Made by a program: the position numbers and the translations under genes
Assembly (NCBI GenBank): GCA_019454125.1
Contig: CP075365.1
Span: 1,606,218-1,670,217, forward strand
Source of the DNA: Fimbriimonadaceae bacterium
GTDB lineage: Bacteria; Armatimonadota; Fimbriimonadia; Fimbriimonadales; Fimbriimonadaceae
DNA length: 64,000 nt
Reading direction: 5' to 3'
The notes under the pieces: generated by a model
Told to the model about the DNA's origin: nothing
What the model saw: only the letters and a program-made list of their open reading frames with translations
Database searches by the model: none
Shown here: piece by piece, positions 54,300 to 63,584 of the stretch
Numbering within the stretch: the first letter of the stretch is position 1
Layout of the letters: the number at the start of each line of letters is the position of its first letter

Positions 54300-54496
54300 T
54301 TGGCGATCGGCCTTTCAAAGCGCCCGAGCGCAACGGCGGCCATCCCCATCAGGGCGAGGGGGAGGAGCAGGATGGTTAACGTTTGCCCGAGGGCGGGGGT
54401 GAACACCTCCGCCATCGCCTGCAATCGGCACTCGGAACACGACTTGGCAACCGGGCAGCAGAGGACGGCGGCGCCCGCAAGGCAGAGAAGTCTCAT
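54296..54496 (-). CDS. Small Cys-rich membrane protein coupled to DUF2243
   Basis: A 66-residue protein with two hydrophobic segments (LLCLAGAAVLCCPV and LTILLLPLALMGMAAVALG), a CC pair and a CSEC motif between them. It starts at ATG 54496 and its stop overlaps the DUF2243 start by 4 nt, so the two belong together. DUF2243 genes sit near copper and cytochrome oxidase genes elsewhere, so the Cys motif might bind copper; this is only a guess. Confidence 0.7.
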   Translation of the reverse strand: MRLLCLAGAAVLCCPVAKSCSECRLQAMAEVFTPALGQTLTILLLPLALMGMAAVALGRFERPIAK

Positions 54497-54552
54497 GGTC
54501 GTTCGCGGCAAGCTCCAAGCTTTAACCGATAAACGACAGAACGGGCGGGAAG

Positions 54553-55104
54553 CTAGAACTTTACGCTGACCGGCTCGCGGTGGGCCGAGTCTTCGATCTC
54601 GAAAAGCTCGCGCGGCTTGAACCCAGCCGTGGACGCGAAAATGCTCGAAGGGAAGCTCTCGATCTTCGTGTTGTAGGCCGTGACCACGTCGTTGTAATAT
54701 TGGCGAGAGAAGGAGATCTTGTTCTCGGTGCCGCGCAGCTCCTCTTGGAGCTGCATCATGACGCTGTCCGACTTGAGTTGCGGATACCCTTCGACAAGCC
54801 CGAAGAAGCCTTGCAGGGCGGCCGCCACCTTCGCCTCGGCCTCGGCCTTCTCGTGGACGGTGTTCGCGGCGAGGGCCTGGTTGCGGGCTTGGATGACGCG
54901 CTCGAGCGTGTCCTTCTCGTGCTGCATGTAGCCCTTGACGGTCTCCACCAAGTTCGGGATGAGGTCGTAGCGCCGCTTGAGCTGCACGTCGATCTGGCCC
55001 CAGGCGTTCATCGTCTGCCGCCGGAGCGAGACGAGCCCGTTATAGGTCGCTATCGAATAGACGAGAACGATCGCTAGAACCCCGAGGACGACCCAAACGT
55101 ACAC
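54553..55104 (-). CDS. lemA: LemA family protein
   Basis: A 183-residue LemA protein. An N-terminal transmembrane helix (VVLGVLAIVLVYSIATY) and the family signature NAWGQIDVQLKRRYDLIPNLVETVKGY are clear, then helices to YPQLKSDSVMMQLQEEL and ENKISFSRQYYNDVV. The start is GTG 55104. It is preceded by a lipoprotein gene 25 nt upstream on the same strand. The usual partner TPM/YgcG-type protein is not visible here. Confidence 0.95.
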   Translation of the reverse strand: MYVWVVLGVLAIVLVYSIATYNGLVSLRRQTMNAWGQIDVQLKRRYDLIPNLVETVKGYMQHEKDTLERVIQARNQALAANTVHEKAEAEAKVAAALQGFFGLVEGYPQLKSDSVMMQLQEELRGTENKISFSRQYYNDVVTAYNTKIESFPSSIFASTAGFKPRELFEIEDSAHREPVSVKF

Positions 55105-55129
55105 GACTTACGGTACGGGCGAGGAGGCC

Positions 55130-55540
55130 TCAACGTTGCGCCTCTCTGCGCAATTCTACGGGTTCCACCCCTTTCCGCCAGAACTTTAGAGTTCCGTCCT
55201 CGTTCATTTCGAGTTTGCGTTCGCCCCCCATGCCCGCCGCCTCCGAGCCCATGCGCTCGGGAACCCGGCCCATGACGCGCTCGACGACCAAGGTCGCGGA
55301 CTTCCCGGAAGAGAGCACGCGCCCGGTCTTGTCAAATCCCGCCTCGATCAACGTGAAGGAGCCGTCCGGCTTGATCGTCAGGGTCACTTTGGCCAGGCTC
55401 GCCTCAACGGGGTCGTTCTCGTGGCCCTTGGGCAACTCATAGCGGCCGACCCATTCTCCGGACCAGTTCTGACGGTCGGCGCAGCCGTATTGGCCCAGCG
55501 CGACCAACGCTATACTTACCTGCAGTGCCCACGATCTCAC
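55130..55540 (-). CDS. Putative small lipoprotein or secreted protein
   Basis: A 136-residue protein from GTG 55540 with a hydrophobic signal ([15 protein letters not shown]) followed by Asp and Gln; the Cys may be lipidated though the lipobox is imperfect. The rest resembles short secreted beta-strand proteins ([38 protein letters not shown]). It begins divergently within 16 nt of the purL start, whose GTG lies at 55525, so a later purL start at 55558 may be used. It lies upstream of lemA. Confidence 0.7.
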   Translation of the reverse strand: MRSWALQVSIALVALGQYGCADRQNWSGEWVGRYELPKGHENDPVEASLAKVTLTIKPDGSFTLIEAGFDKTGRVLSSGKSATLVVERVMGRVPERMGSEAAGMGGERKLEMNEDGTLKFWRKGVEPVELRREAQR

Positions 55541-57792
55541 CAGATACCTACCGATCTATGGGTTTGACGACGGAAGAGTACGAGACGATCCTTCGGCTCT
55601 TGGGCCGCGAGCCGACGCAGACGGAACTGGGCATGTTCAGCGTGCAGTGGAGCGAGCACTGCTCCTATAAAAGCTCCCGCTCCGTCCTGAGCCGGTTCAA
55701 GCGCTACCGCGAGGCGATCGAGGGCGACGGACTGGAGAACGCGGGCGTCATCGACGTCGGCGACGGGCTCGGCATTGTCATGAAGGTCGAGTCGCACAAC
55801 CACCCCTCGGCGGTGGAACCTTACCAGGGGGCGGCGACCGGGGTCGGCGGCATCATCCGCGACATCCTGACGATGGGTGCGCGGCCCATCGCCTCGCTGA
55901 ACTCGCTCCGCTTCGGGCCGATCCGTGAGGGCATGACGGATGACCCGACCGTCGCCCGCAACCGCTACCTCTTCGAGCGCGTCGTGGCCGGAATCGGGGG
56001 CTATGGCAACTGTGTGGGCGTGCCCACGGTCGGGGGCGAGGTGGACTTCCACCCCGGATATTCCGGCAACCCGCTTGTGAACGCGATGAGCGTGGGCGTG
56101 GTGCGGCTGGACGCGGTGACGACGGCGGCGGCGGGCGGGGTCGGGAACCCCGTGCTCTACCTGGGCTCGGCGACCGGGCGCGACGGTATCCACGGGGCGA
56201 GCTTTGCCAGCGAGAACCTCGGCGAGGACAGCGAGGCGAAACGGCCGAACGTCCAGATCGGGGACCCCTTTGCGGAGAAGCTCTTGATCGAAGCCACGCT
56301 TGAGGCGCTGGCCACGGGGGCGGTGCAGTCCATCCAGGACATGGGCGCGGCTGGGCTCACTTGCTCGACCACCGAGATGTCGTCCAAGGGCCAGGTCGGC
56401 ATGGAGATCGACTTGGACCTCGTGCCGATGCGGGAGCCGGACATGACCGCCTACGAACTCATGCTGAGCGAGAGCCAGGAGCGCATGCTTTGCGTCGCTT
56501 ATAAGGGGCGGGAGCACGATGTGGTCGAGGTCTTCCAGAAGTGGGGGCTGAACGCGGTCGTGATCGGCACCGTCACCGAGGGCGACGCCGTCCGGGTCTA
56601 CCGGAACGGCCGGCTGGAGGCTTCCGCGCCTGCGGCCGCCTTCACGGACGGGTGCCCGGCGCGGAGCCTCTCGGGGAGCGCGCCAGAGTGGTTCGAGCAA
56701 GCGAAGGCCTTCGACGCCGGCGCGCTGCCGGACGTCGACCTGACCGTTTCACTCAAGCGCCTGCTCTCCTCGCAGACCGTCGCGAGCAAGCGCTGGGTTT
56801 TCCAGCAGTACGACCAAGAGGTCCAGACGCAGACGAAGACCGGTCCCGGCAGGGGTGATGCGGCTGTCCTCGCCTTGCGGGGCACCAAGCGCGGGATCGC
56901 GGTGACAATCGACGGCAATAGCCGCTGGGTGGCCCTAGACCCCTATGTCGGCGGCCTCCTCGCGGTCTGTGAAGCGGCGCGCAACGTCGCCTGTGTCGGG
57001 GCGAGGCCGGTCGGTGTTACCGACGGCTTGAACTACGGCGACCCCGGAGACCCCGAAGTGTTCTGGCAGCTTGACGAATCGGTGCGAGGGATCGCGGAGG
57101 CGTGCGAGGCTTTCGCCACACCGGTCGTGAGCGGCAACGTCAGCCTCTACAACAAGAGCGACCTCGGCGCGATCCCGCCCACGCCGATGATCGGCATGCT
57201 CGGGCTCCTGGAGGACGTGGACCACTCGGTCAGGATGGGCATCCGTCCGGGGTCCCGAGTCGGGTTGCTCTGGTACCCGGTGCCGCTCGGGCCCGGCCAA
57301 GGGCTGGGGGCGAGCCTCTTCCTCAGCGTGTGCCACGGATTGGCGATGGGGGTGCCGGTCCCCCCAGACATCGCGATGGAGAGGCAGCTCTGCGACGTCT
57401 GCGCCCGGCTAGCTGAGGAGAAGGCGGTCAGTTCGCTGCACGACGTCTCCGACGGCGGGCTGCTGGTGGCCTTAGTGGAATCAGCCCTGGCGGGCGGTTC
57501 CGGGCTAGACTTGCAGATACCGAGCGCTTTCCTAGAAAGTCGAAGGTTGGAGTCCACGTTTTTCGGCGAAGTCCCGGGCCTGATCGTCCTATCCGCCGGC
57601 CCCGAAAACGTGGAAAAGATCGAAGCGGCGGTGCCGCAAGGACTCAACCTCGCCTGGATTGGAAACGCGGTCGAGCCAGAAGCCGGGTTGGCGTTTAACC
57701 TTGAGAACGGCTTACGAGTGGAACTTTCCTATGGTGAAGCCCGTGGCCTTTATGAGGACAGCCTGTCACGGATCATGGACGATCAAGGATAG
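55525..57792 (+). CDS. purL: Phosphoribosylformylglycinamidine synthase, large subunit type
   Basis: A 755-residue PurL, the ATP- and glutamine-dependent step four of purine synthesis, of the small-PurL type that works with PurQ and PurS. Family blocks: [55 protein letters not shown], and the central [17 protein letters not shown]. Start GTG 55525 or ATG 55558 ([11 protein letters not shown]); the second avoids overlap with the divergent gene. No purQ or purS is adjacent. Confidence 0.95.
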   Translation: MPTISPDTYRSMGLTTEEYETILRLLGREPTQTELGMFSVQWSEHCSYKSSRSVLSRFKRYREAIEGDGLENAGVIDVGDGLGIVMKVESHNHPSAVEPYQGAATGVGGIIRDILTMGARPIASLNSLRFGPIREGMTDDPTVARNRYLFERVVAGIGGYGNCVGVPTVGGEVDFHPGYSGNPLVNAMSVGVVRLDAVTTAAAGGVGNPVLYLGSATGRDGIHGASFASENLGEDSEAKRPNVQIGDPFAEKLLIEATLEALATGAVQSIQDMGAAGLTCSTTEMSSKGQVGMEIDLDLVPMREPDMTAYELMLSESQERMLCVAYKGREHDVVEVFQKWGLNAVVIGTVTEGDAVRVYRNGRLEASAPAAAFTDGCPARSLSGSAPEWFEQAKAFDAGALPDVDLTVSLKRLLSSQTVASKRWVFQQYDQEVQTQTKTGPGRGDAAVLALRGTKRGIAVTIDGNSRWVALDPYVGGLLAVCEAARNVACVGARPVGVTDGLNYGDPGDPEVFWQLDESVRGIAEACEAFATPVVSGNVSLYNKSDLGAIPPTPMIGMLGLLEDVDHSVRMGIRPGSRVGLLWYPVPLGPGQGLGASLFLSVCHGLAMGVPVPPDIAMERQLCDVCARLAEEKAVSSLHDVSDGGLLVALVESALAGGSGLDLQIPSAFLESRRLESTFFGEVPGLIVLSAGPENVEKIEAAVPQGLNLAWIGNAVEPEAGLAFNLENGLRVELSYGEARGLYEDSLSRIMDDQG

Positions 57793-57870
57793 TCTAACAT
57801 TGGTAGGTTCCTTACACCAGGCCGCTGTGATGTTCGTAGGAACCTGCCAATAAACATACGAGGAGCCCGT

Positions 57871-59814
57871 TTGGCTTCAGAGTTATCGATGAGAAGTGCG
57901 TTTATCGTCGCCAGTTGTCTGGCAGCCCTGCTTGCGCCCACATCTGGAATGGGACAATCGTCCCCGCAGAAGCAAGAGGTCAAGCCGCCCCGGGCATACC
58001 TAAAGAAGCTCCACGACGCGGTCACCCTCTTCACCGAGAAGGAAGACGCCGAAGGCTCTATCCAGGCCCTGAAGCCGCTCGCCCAGCAGCAGCCGGACTT
58101 CTTCGAAGTCCACGCCTGGCTCGGCTATGTCCAGCTCCGGAGCGGACGGACGGCGGAAAGCGTACCGTCGCTCGAACGGGCCAGGGCTATCCGGCCTGGG
58201 AACGAGGACACCCTCGTGAACCTCGCGGTCGCGTACACCGCCCTCAACCGCAGCGACAACGTCATCAGCATCTACCGTGACCTCGTCGAACTTCAGCCCG
58301 CGAACCCGAACTACCAGGCGAACCTGGGCGCCGCCCTGCTCGCCGACAACCGCCCGCAAGAGGCGCTTGTCCACCTGGAGCGCGCCCACGAAGCCGTCCC
58401 GGACGACCCCACGATCTTGGCGAACCTGGCCAGGGCCAGCGTCCAAGCCGGCAACGGCGATAAGGCGGAGGCCTATTTCAGGCGCGTCCTGTCCCTGGAG
58501 ACCGATCGGGAGACCCGGGCCACAGCCCTGGCTTGGCTCGGCTATTACTCCCTCCAGGACGAGAACTACGCGGAAGCGGTGACCTCTCTGGAAGAGGCGG
58601 CGTCGCTGCGCGAGAACGACCTTGAGATCCTGAACAACCTCGCCCACGCTTACGCCCGGTCGAATCCCCCGCGTCGCGCCGAGGCCGCCCGCCTCTATAA
58701 GAGGATGTCCGAGCTGGATTCGGACCAGTTCACGCCTTGGTACAACCTCTCCGTCCTTTCCATCGAATCCGGTGACGCCGACGAGGCCGTTCGCGCAGGC
58801 GAAGAGGCCCTCAGGCGAAAGCCGGGCGACGCCCACACCCTCAACAATCTGGCGAAGGCCTACTCGATGAAGGGCGACGATCGCAAGGCGGCCGATGCCT
58901 ACGGCAAGGCTGCCGACGCCGAGCCTTCGAACGCCGTGTTCCAGCGCAATGCCGGTGCGGCCTACGCCGCGATCGGGGACGTTGACCGAGCCTCCAAGTA
59001 CATCGAGCGGTCGATGTCGATGGGCGAGAGCGACCCGACCCAACGCCAGGCCCTCGCCAGCGTGCGCTTGCGCCAAGGGCGATATGACGAGGCCATCCGC
59101 CTTCTTGAAGGCATGGAGGGCCAAGTCGGGAACGATCCGAAGGACCAGTCCACCTATTGGTACAACCTGGGCTACGCCCGCCAGCAGACCAACGACCTGC
59201 CCGGCGCACGCACCGCCTATGAAAAGGCGCTCGCCCTGACGCCGGACGACCAGGCCGTCCTGCGCAACCTCTCCAGCGTCTATATGGCGCAGAACGACTA
59301 CGACGCCACCCTGCCGGTCTTCCTGAAGCTGAGCCAGATCGACCAGAACGACATGGAGGCGAAGCTCAACCTCGCCGCCGTCATGTACCGTTCGGGCCGC
59401 ACCGCCGAGGCGGTGGAGTTCTGGAAGCAGTTCATCCGCGCCAACCCCGGCCGGAGCGACGTCCGCCTGAACCTGGCGAACGCCCTTTGGGACCTGCAGG
59501 ACTTCGACGGCGCACGGTTCCACTGGCGCACGGTGCTGAAGCAGGACCCGAACAACGCCGAGGCGAACAACGGGGTCGGGCTCTACCAGCTCCGAGCTTC
59601 CGAGAATAAAGCTGCGGAACAGTCCTTCCGGACGGCGATTTCGGCACGACCGGACTTCATGCCACCGTATAATAACCTGGCAGTGACTTTGGAGCGTCAG
59701 AACCGCCGGAAGGAAGCGATCCAGGCCTTGGAAAAGGCCCTCTCCATCAATCCCGGCTTTGACGCGGCTCGACGCAACCTCGACCGCATGAAAAAAGCCG
59801 AGAGCGGCGGGTGA
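57871..59814 (+). CDS. Secreted TPR-repeat protein
   Basis: A 647-residue protein with a signal peptide (FIVASCLAALLAPTSG) and TPR repeats through most of the length (a dozen or more 34-residue units such as ATALAWLGYYSLQDENYAEA and NNLAHAYARSNPPRRAEAAR). The TTG at 57871 has a good ribosome-binding site (GAGGAG); ATG 57889 is the alternative start and gives a shorter signal peptide. TPR proteins of this sort assemble envelope complexes. Its stop overlaps the nadK start by 4 nt. Confidence 0.9.
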   Translation: MASELSMRSAFIVASCLAALLAPTSGMGQSSPQKQEVKPPRAYLKKLHDAVTLFTEKEDAEGSIQALKPLAQQQPDFFEVHAWLGYVQLRSGRTAESVPSLERARAIRPGNEDTLVNLAVAYTALNRSDNVISIYRDLVELQPANPNYQANLGAALLADNRPQEALVHLERAHEAVPDDPTILANLARASVQAGNGDKAEAYFRRVLSLETDRETRATALAWLGYYSLQDENYAEAVTSLEEAASLRENDLEILNNLAHAYARSNPPRRAEAARLYKRMSELDSDQFTPWYNLSVLSIESGDADEAVRAGEEALRRKPGDAHTLNNLAKAYSMKGDDRKAADAYGKAADAEPSNAVFQRNAGAAYAAIGDVDRASKYIERSMSMGESDPTQRQALASVRLRQGRYDEAIRLLEGMEGQVGNDPKDQSTYWYNLGYARQQTNDLPGARTAYEKALALTPDDQAVLRNLSSVYMAQNDYDATLPVFLKLSQIDQNDMEAKLNLAAVMYRSGRTAEAVEFWKQFIRANPGRSDVRLNLANALWDLQDFDGARFHWRTVLKQDPNNAEANNGVGLYQLRASENKAAEQSFRTAISARPDFMPPYNNLAVTLERQNRRKEAIQALEKALSINPGFDAARRNLDRMKKAESGG

Positions 59815-60668
59815 CGTTCCACCTCCTGGTCAACCTCTTCCGCCCGGACGCCAGCCGGGCGGCGAGGACGACGGTGAGGTGGCTCAAAGAACGGGGCCAC
59901 ACCGTGGCCACAGACCGTGAAGCGGCGGCAGTCCTGGAAGTCGAAGGGCTGCCGCCGGAACGTCTGGCCGAAGCAGACCTCGTCATCAGCTTCGGCGGAG
60001 ACGGGACCCTCATCCGGGCCGCGCACGTCTGCGCCGCCCGGGGGACGCCGATCCTGGGCGTTTATTACGGACGCTTCGGCTTCGTGACCCAGGTCAAGCC
60101 TGACGAGGTCGGGGCGGCGCTCAGCCAATTTATCGACGGCGTCTGCCGAATCCAGGAGCGCATGATGCTCCAGACCGATTTGCTACGGGGCGATAAGGTC
60201 GTCGCCTCGCTCCACTGCCTGAACGAATCCGTGCTGCAAAGGGCCGCGACCGCACGGATGCTGACCTTTGAGGTGAAAGTGGACGGTCGCCGCCTGAGCC
60301 GCTATCCGGCGGACGGCATCATGGTCTCGACTCCGACCGGCTCCACCGCGTATGCGCTCTCGGCGGGCGGGCCTGTCGTTGACCCCTCCCTTTACGCCAT
60401 GCTGATCACGGCGATCATGCCGCACACCCTTTCGGCCCGGCCGCTCGTGCTCCATCCCGATTGCCAGGTCGAAATCGGTGCGGAAACGCGCGGCGACAGC
60501 GTCCTTTCTTGTGACGGGCAGAGTCGGTTGCACCTCTTGAGCGGCGACCGGGTGCGGATCACGCGCTCGCCGCGGGCCACCCGCCTCATCACCTTCGACG
60601 AGCATGACTTCCTTGAGAAACTCTCCGAACGCCTCCACTGGAGCCATGGCGACCTGTCGCGCGAATAG
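59811..60668 (+). CDS. nadK: NAD kinase
   Basis: A 285-residue kinase making NADP from NAD. The glycine motif GGDGT is at about residues 62-66, followed by the typical GYYGRFGFVTQV turn and the NAD-binding PADGIMVSTPTGSTAYALSAGGP stretch. GTG 59811 overlaps the TPR stop. Sequence is complete and the ABC ATPase ATG follows directly after its stop. Confidence 0.95.
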   Translation: MTFHLLVNLFRPDASRAARTTVRWLKERGHTVATDREAAAVLEVEGLPPERLAEADLVISFGGDGTLIRAAHVCAARGTPILGVYYGRFGFVTQVKPDEVGAALSQFIDGVCRIQERMMLQTDLLRGDKVVASLHCLNESVLQRAATARMLTFEVKVDGRRLSRYPADGIMVSTPTGSTAYALSAGGPVVDPSLYAMLITAIMPHTLSARPLVLHPDCQVEIGAETRGDSVLSCDGQSRLHLLSGDRVRITRSPRATRLITFDEHDFLEKLSERLHWSHGDLSRE

Positions 60669-61619
60669 ATGAGCGTCCTCGAAGTCAAAGACGCCTGTGT
60701 GGAGTTCCACACCGCGGGCAGGGTCGTGCTTGCGGTGGACCGGGTTTCGCTCTCCGTCGATGCGGGCGAGACGCTTGCCGTCGTCGGAGAATCCGGCTGT
60801 GGCAAGACGACGCTCGCCCGGGCCGTCCTCGGCCTGCAACCCCTTGTGCGAGGCGAGATCCGCGTCCAAGGCGAGCCCGTCCGCGGCGTCACCCGTCGCC
60901 AGGCCGAGCGGGTCGGCATGGTCTGGCAAGACCCCTTTGCAAGCCTTGACCCGAGGTGGCGCATCCAGGCCGCGATCGCCGAGCCTTTCCGACTTTCCGG
61001 CCGGCCCCCAAAGGTGGAGGAAGTGATGGAAGAGGTGGGGCTGGACACCGCGCTTGTATCTCGATTTCCCCACGAGCTCAGCGGAGGCCAGCGCCAGCGC
61101 GTCGCCATCGCCCGGGCCCTCGCCCTCAAGCCGCCCCTTGTCATCTGCGACGAACCGACCGCCGCTTTAGACCTCAGCATGCAGGCGCAGATTTTGAACC
61201 TGCTGCGCGACCTGCAACGCACGCTCAATTGCGCGTTCCTCTATATCTCGCACGACCTTTCCACCGTGCGCTTCCTGGCGGACCGCGTCGCTGTCATGTA
61301 CATGGGCCAGATCGTCGAGAGCGGGCCGATCGAAGACGTCTTCGACCGCCCCGCCCACCCTTACACGGCCGCGCTGCTCGCCTCATCACCGACGCTTGAG
61401 ACGCTTGGCAAGCTGCCCGCGGAAGTCGCTGGAGAGGTCCCGGATCCGCGCCAACTTGGTGCCGGGTGCCGGTTCGCCGGTCGGTGTCCGCGGGTCCTAG
61501 ACTCGTGCCGCAGCGCTGGGCCTGAACGGCAACAGTGGACTACTCGTCTCGTCCTTTGTAACAACCCTATCCCGCAAAGCCAAACGACCAGTAGCGTTGC
61601 CGGGCCGGGGGTAAGTTAG
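60669..61619 (+). CDS. Oligopeptide/dipeptide-type ABC transporter ATPase (DppF/OppF-like)
   Basis: A 316-residue ATPase: Walker A (GESGCGKTT), Q-loop (WQDPFASLDPRWR), signature LSGGQRQRVAIARALALKPP, Walker B (LVICDEPTAALDLS) and the H-loop. The C-terminal tail GCRFAGRCPRVLDSC is the Cys-rich oligopeptide-transporter extension. It begins directly after nadK. No permease or binding protein gene is adjacent, so its partner components are elsewhere. Confidence 0.94.
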   Translation: MSVLEVKDACVEFHTAGRVVLAVDRVSLSVDAGETLAVVGESGCGKTTLARAVLGLQPLVRGEIRVQGEPVRGVTRRQAERVGMVWQDPFASLDPRWRIQAAIAEPFRLSGRPPKVEEVMEEVGLDTALVSRFPHELSGGQRQRVAIARALALKPPLVICDEPTAALDLSMQAQILNLLRDLQRTLNCAFLYISHDLSTVRFLADRVAVMYMGQIVESGPIEDVFDRPAHPYTAALLASSPTLETLGKLPAEVAGEVPDPRQLGAGCRFAGRCPRVLDSCRSAGPERQQWTTRLVLCNNPIPQSQTTSSVAGPGVS

Positions 61620-61633
61620 GAGCTACCGAAGCT

Positions 61634-62329
61634 TTGCGAACTGCAATGCCCCCTGATCCGGTCGAATCATCACAACTTTACTCGCGCGAAATGCGTGAGT
61701 TGGAGCAAGACGTCTTGCAAATGGCCAGCCGCGCTGAAGCCATGGTCACCAAGGCGATCGCTTCCTTACAGTCCCTCGAAACCAGCGCCGCCTATGAGGT
61801 GATGGACGACGATGACGAACTGGACGTCCAGGAACTCTACGTCGAGCAGCGCTGCCTGAAGCTTCTTTCGGACCATCAATCCGACGAGAGCGAGCTCCGC
61901 GAGATCGGCACCGTGATCCGGCTTATCACCGACCTCGAGCGGATCGGGGACCTGGCCGTCGACGTCGCGAAGATTACTTTGAAAGTGGAGAAGGAACTTG
62001 GAGCGACGGACTATGTCGACATCCCCATGATGGCCAACGTCGCATGCAAAATGCTCCGTATGGCGATCCAGATGTTCGTCAAGAAGTCCGACGCGGACCT
62101 CGAAGAAGTCAGCTGCCTGGAGGAGCAGGTCGATTCGCTCTATCGCGATATTCGTGGCCAGATCTTCGCCTACATGATCCAGAACCCGGACAAAGTCGTG
62201 CCGGCGGGCTGGATGCTTTATGCGATCCATCACGTCGAGCGCATCGCGGACCACTCGCTCAACATCGCGGAGCGCGTCTCGTTCATGGTGACGGGCAAGC
62301 CCGCCGCCCACCCACGGGGGATCCGGTAG
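61634..62329 (+). CDS. phoU: Phosphate transport regulator PhoU
   Basis: A 231-residue PhoU with the two three-helix repeats: LYSREMRELEQDVLQMASRA and VTKAIASLQSL in the first, and CKMLRMAIQMFVKKSDADLEEVSCLE in the second, with the RIGDLAVDVAKITLK and HHVERIADHSLNIAERVSFM metal-binding helices. Start TTG 61634 or ATG 61646. PhoU mutes PhoR/PstSCAB signalling, but no pst genes are in the window. It is the third of a run of co-directional genes. Confidence 0.93.
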   Translation: MRTAMPPDPVESSQLYSREMRELEQDVLQMASRAEAMVTKAIASLQSLETSAAYEVMDDDDELDVQELYVEQRCLKLLSDHQSDESELREIGTVIRLITDLERIGDLAVDVAKITLKVEKELGATDYVDIPMMANVACKMLRMAIQMFVKKSDADLEEVSCLEEQVDSLYRDIRGQIFAYMIQNPDKVVPAGWMLYAIHHVERIADHSLNIAERVSFMVTGKPAAHPRGIR

Positions 62330-62330
62330 C

Positions 62331-62705
62331 GTGCCCCTCGTCTTGGTCGCGTTGCTCAGCATCCTCTCTCAGGAGGCGCCGCCCCAAGTCGTGAAGGTCA
62401 CCGTGCGGGACGAGGTCGTCGGAACGGGGGAGGTCGCGGAACGGGGCACGGTGGCCACATGTGAGCTCGCCGTGTGGGTGGACGACCGCCTGAAGGTGGA
62501 CACCGCCACAAGGCGCATGCCGTACCGGTTCAAAGTCTCGACCGAAGAGCGCGGGAATTGGCGCGGCCGGGTCGCCGGGCTGCGGGTGGGAGGTGTGCGC
62601 ACCATCACCGTGCCAAAGGAACTTTTCGGCGAGGAAAAAATCAGCGTTTTTCAGGAGCCGGGCGCCGTCCGCATCCGGGTCGAACTGTTGGCTGTGACAA
62701 AATAG
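62331..62705 (+). CDS. FKBP-like domain protein, degenerate
   Basis: A 124-residue protein with GTG start at 62331, 1 nt after the phoU stop. A short hydrophobic N-terminus (LVLVALLSILSQ) suggests export. The body follows the FKBP fold: VKVTVRDEVVGTGEVAERG, then GLRVGGVRTITVPKELFGEE and AVRIRVELLAV. The typical catalytic aromatic residues of FKBP are not fully present, so it may not be an active isomerase. The C-terminal half is the best preserved. Confidence 0.72.
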   Translation: MPLVLVALLSILSQEAPPQVVKVTVRDEVVGTGEVAERGTVATCELAVWVDDRLKVDTATRRMPYRFKVSTEERGNWRGRVAGLRVGGVRTITVPKELFGEEKISVFQEPGAVRIRVELLAVTK

Positions 62706-62714
62706 GCCCGCACC

Positions 62715-63584
62715 GTGAAGGCAGAGCTGGTCGAACTTTACAGGTTTCGGGAATTGCTCGCCGCTATGGTCGAGCGCGAACTGAAAATCCGCTACAAGAA
62801 CAGCTTCTTAGGGTTCTTCTGGTCGCTCGTCAATCCTCTCGTGACCGTCATGGTCATGTGGTTGGTCTTCAAACTTTTCTTGCGCAATGGGACCGAGAAC
62901 TATAGCGCCTACGTCCTGAGCGCTTACATCCCGTTCATGTTCGTCAACCTGGCGATCCTTGACTCGGCACAATCAATTATCGCGGCGCTTCCCGTCGTGA
63001 AAAAGGTCTATTTTCCGCGAGAGATCCTTCCACTTGCCAGCGTGATCGCAAACTTCATACACTTCATTCTCGCGATGACCGTCTTCTTCGGCTTTTTGCT
63101 CGCGGTTTGGGCGAGCACGGGTTTCACAACGACCCCCTTCACCTGGCGCATCACGTTCTTGCCGGTCTTGATGCTCGTGAGCCTGAGCCTGGCCACAGGC
63201 GTCGCGTTGATCGTCTCCGCACTTAACGTCTATTACGAAGACGTAAAGTATGTGATGAGCGTCTTCCTTTATCTGGCGTTCTTTTTGACGCCCATCATGT
63301 ACTTCAGCGAGAACGTTTGGTACGCGCTCAGAGACAAGGGCTCGTTCGGACAATTCGCCTTCGTGCTCTTCCACTTGAACCCGGTGGCGATGCTAGCAAC
63401 GGCTTACAAGAAGACGCTCGTGCCGCCCGGCCCGATCGACGTCGGCGGGGCGGAGGGCACCGTCGCCGCCCTTCAGTTCGATTGGGCCCTCTTCTCGGTG
63501 ACTTGCGTGGTCTCCGTGGTCTGCCTTGTCGGTGGGTATGCCTTGTTCAACCGCCTGAAATGGGGGTTTGTGGAACGCCCATGA
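62715..63584 (+). CDS. wzm: ABC-2 type polysaccharide export permease (Wzm-like)
   Basis: A 289-residue permease starting at GTG 62715, with six hydrophobic helices of the Wzm/KpsM type. The first cytoplasmic block LLAAMVERELKIRYKNSFLGFFWSLVNPL is the family signature. It overlaps the ATPase gene by 4 nt. Together they export O-antigen or other lipid-linked polysaccharide. Function in this organism cannot be narrowed without neighbouring glycosyltransferase genes. Confidence 0.93.
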   Translation: MKAELVELYRFRELLAAMVERELKIRYKNSFLGFFWSLVNPLVTVMVMWLVFKLFLRNGTENYSAYVLSAYIPFMFVNLAILDSAQSIIAALPVVKKVYFPREILPLASVIANFIHFILAMTVFFGFLLAVWASTGFTTTPFTWRITFLPVLMLVSLSLATGVALIVSALNVYYEDVKYVMSVFLYLAFFLTPIMYFSENVWYALRDKGSFGQFAFVLFHLNPVAMLATAYKKTLVPPGPIDVGGAEGTVAALQFDWALFSVTCVVSVVCLVGGYALFNRLKWGFVERP

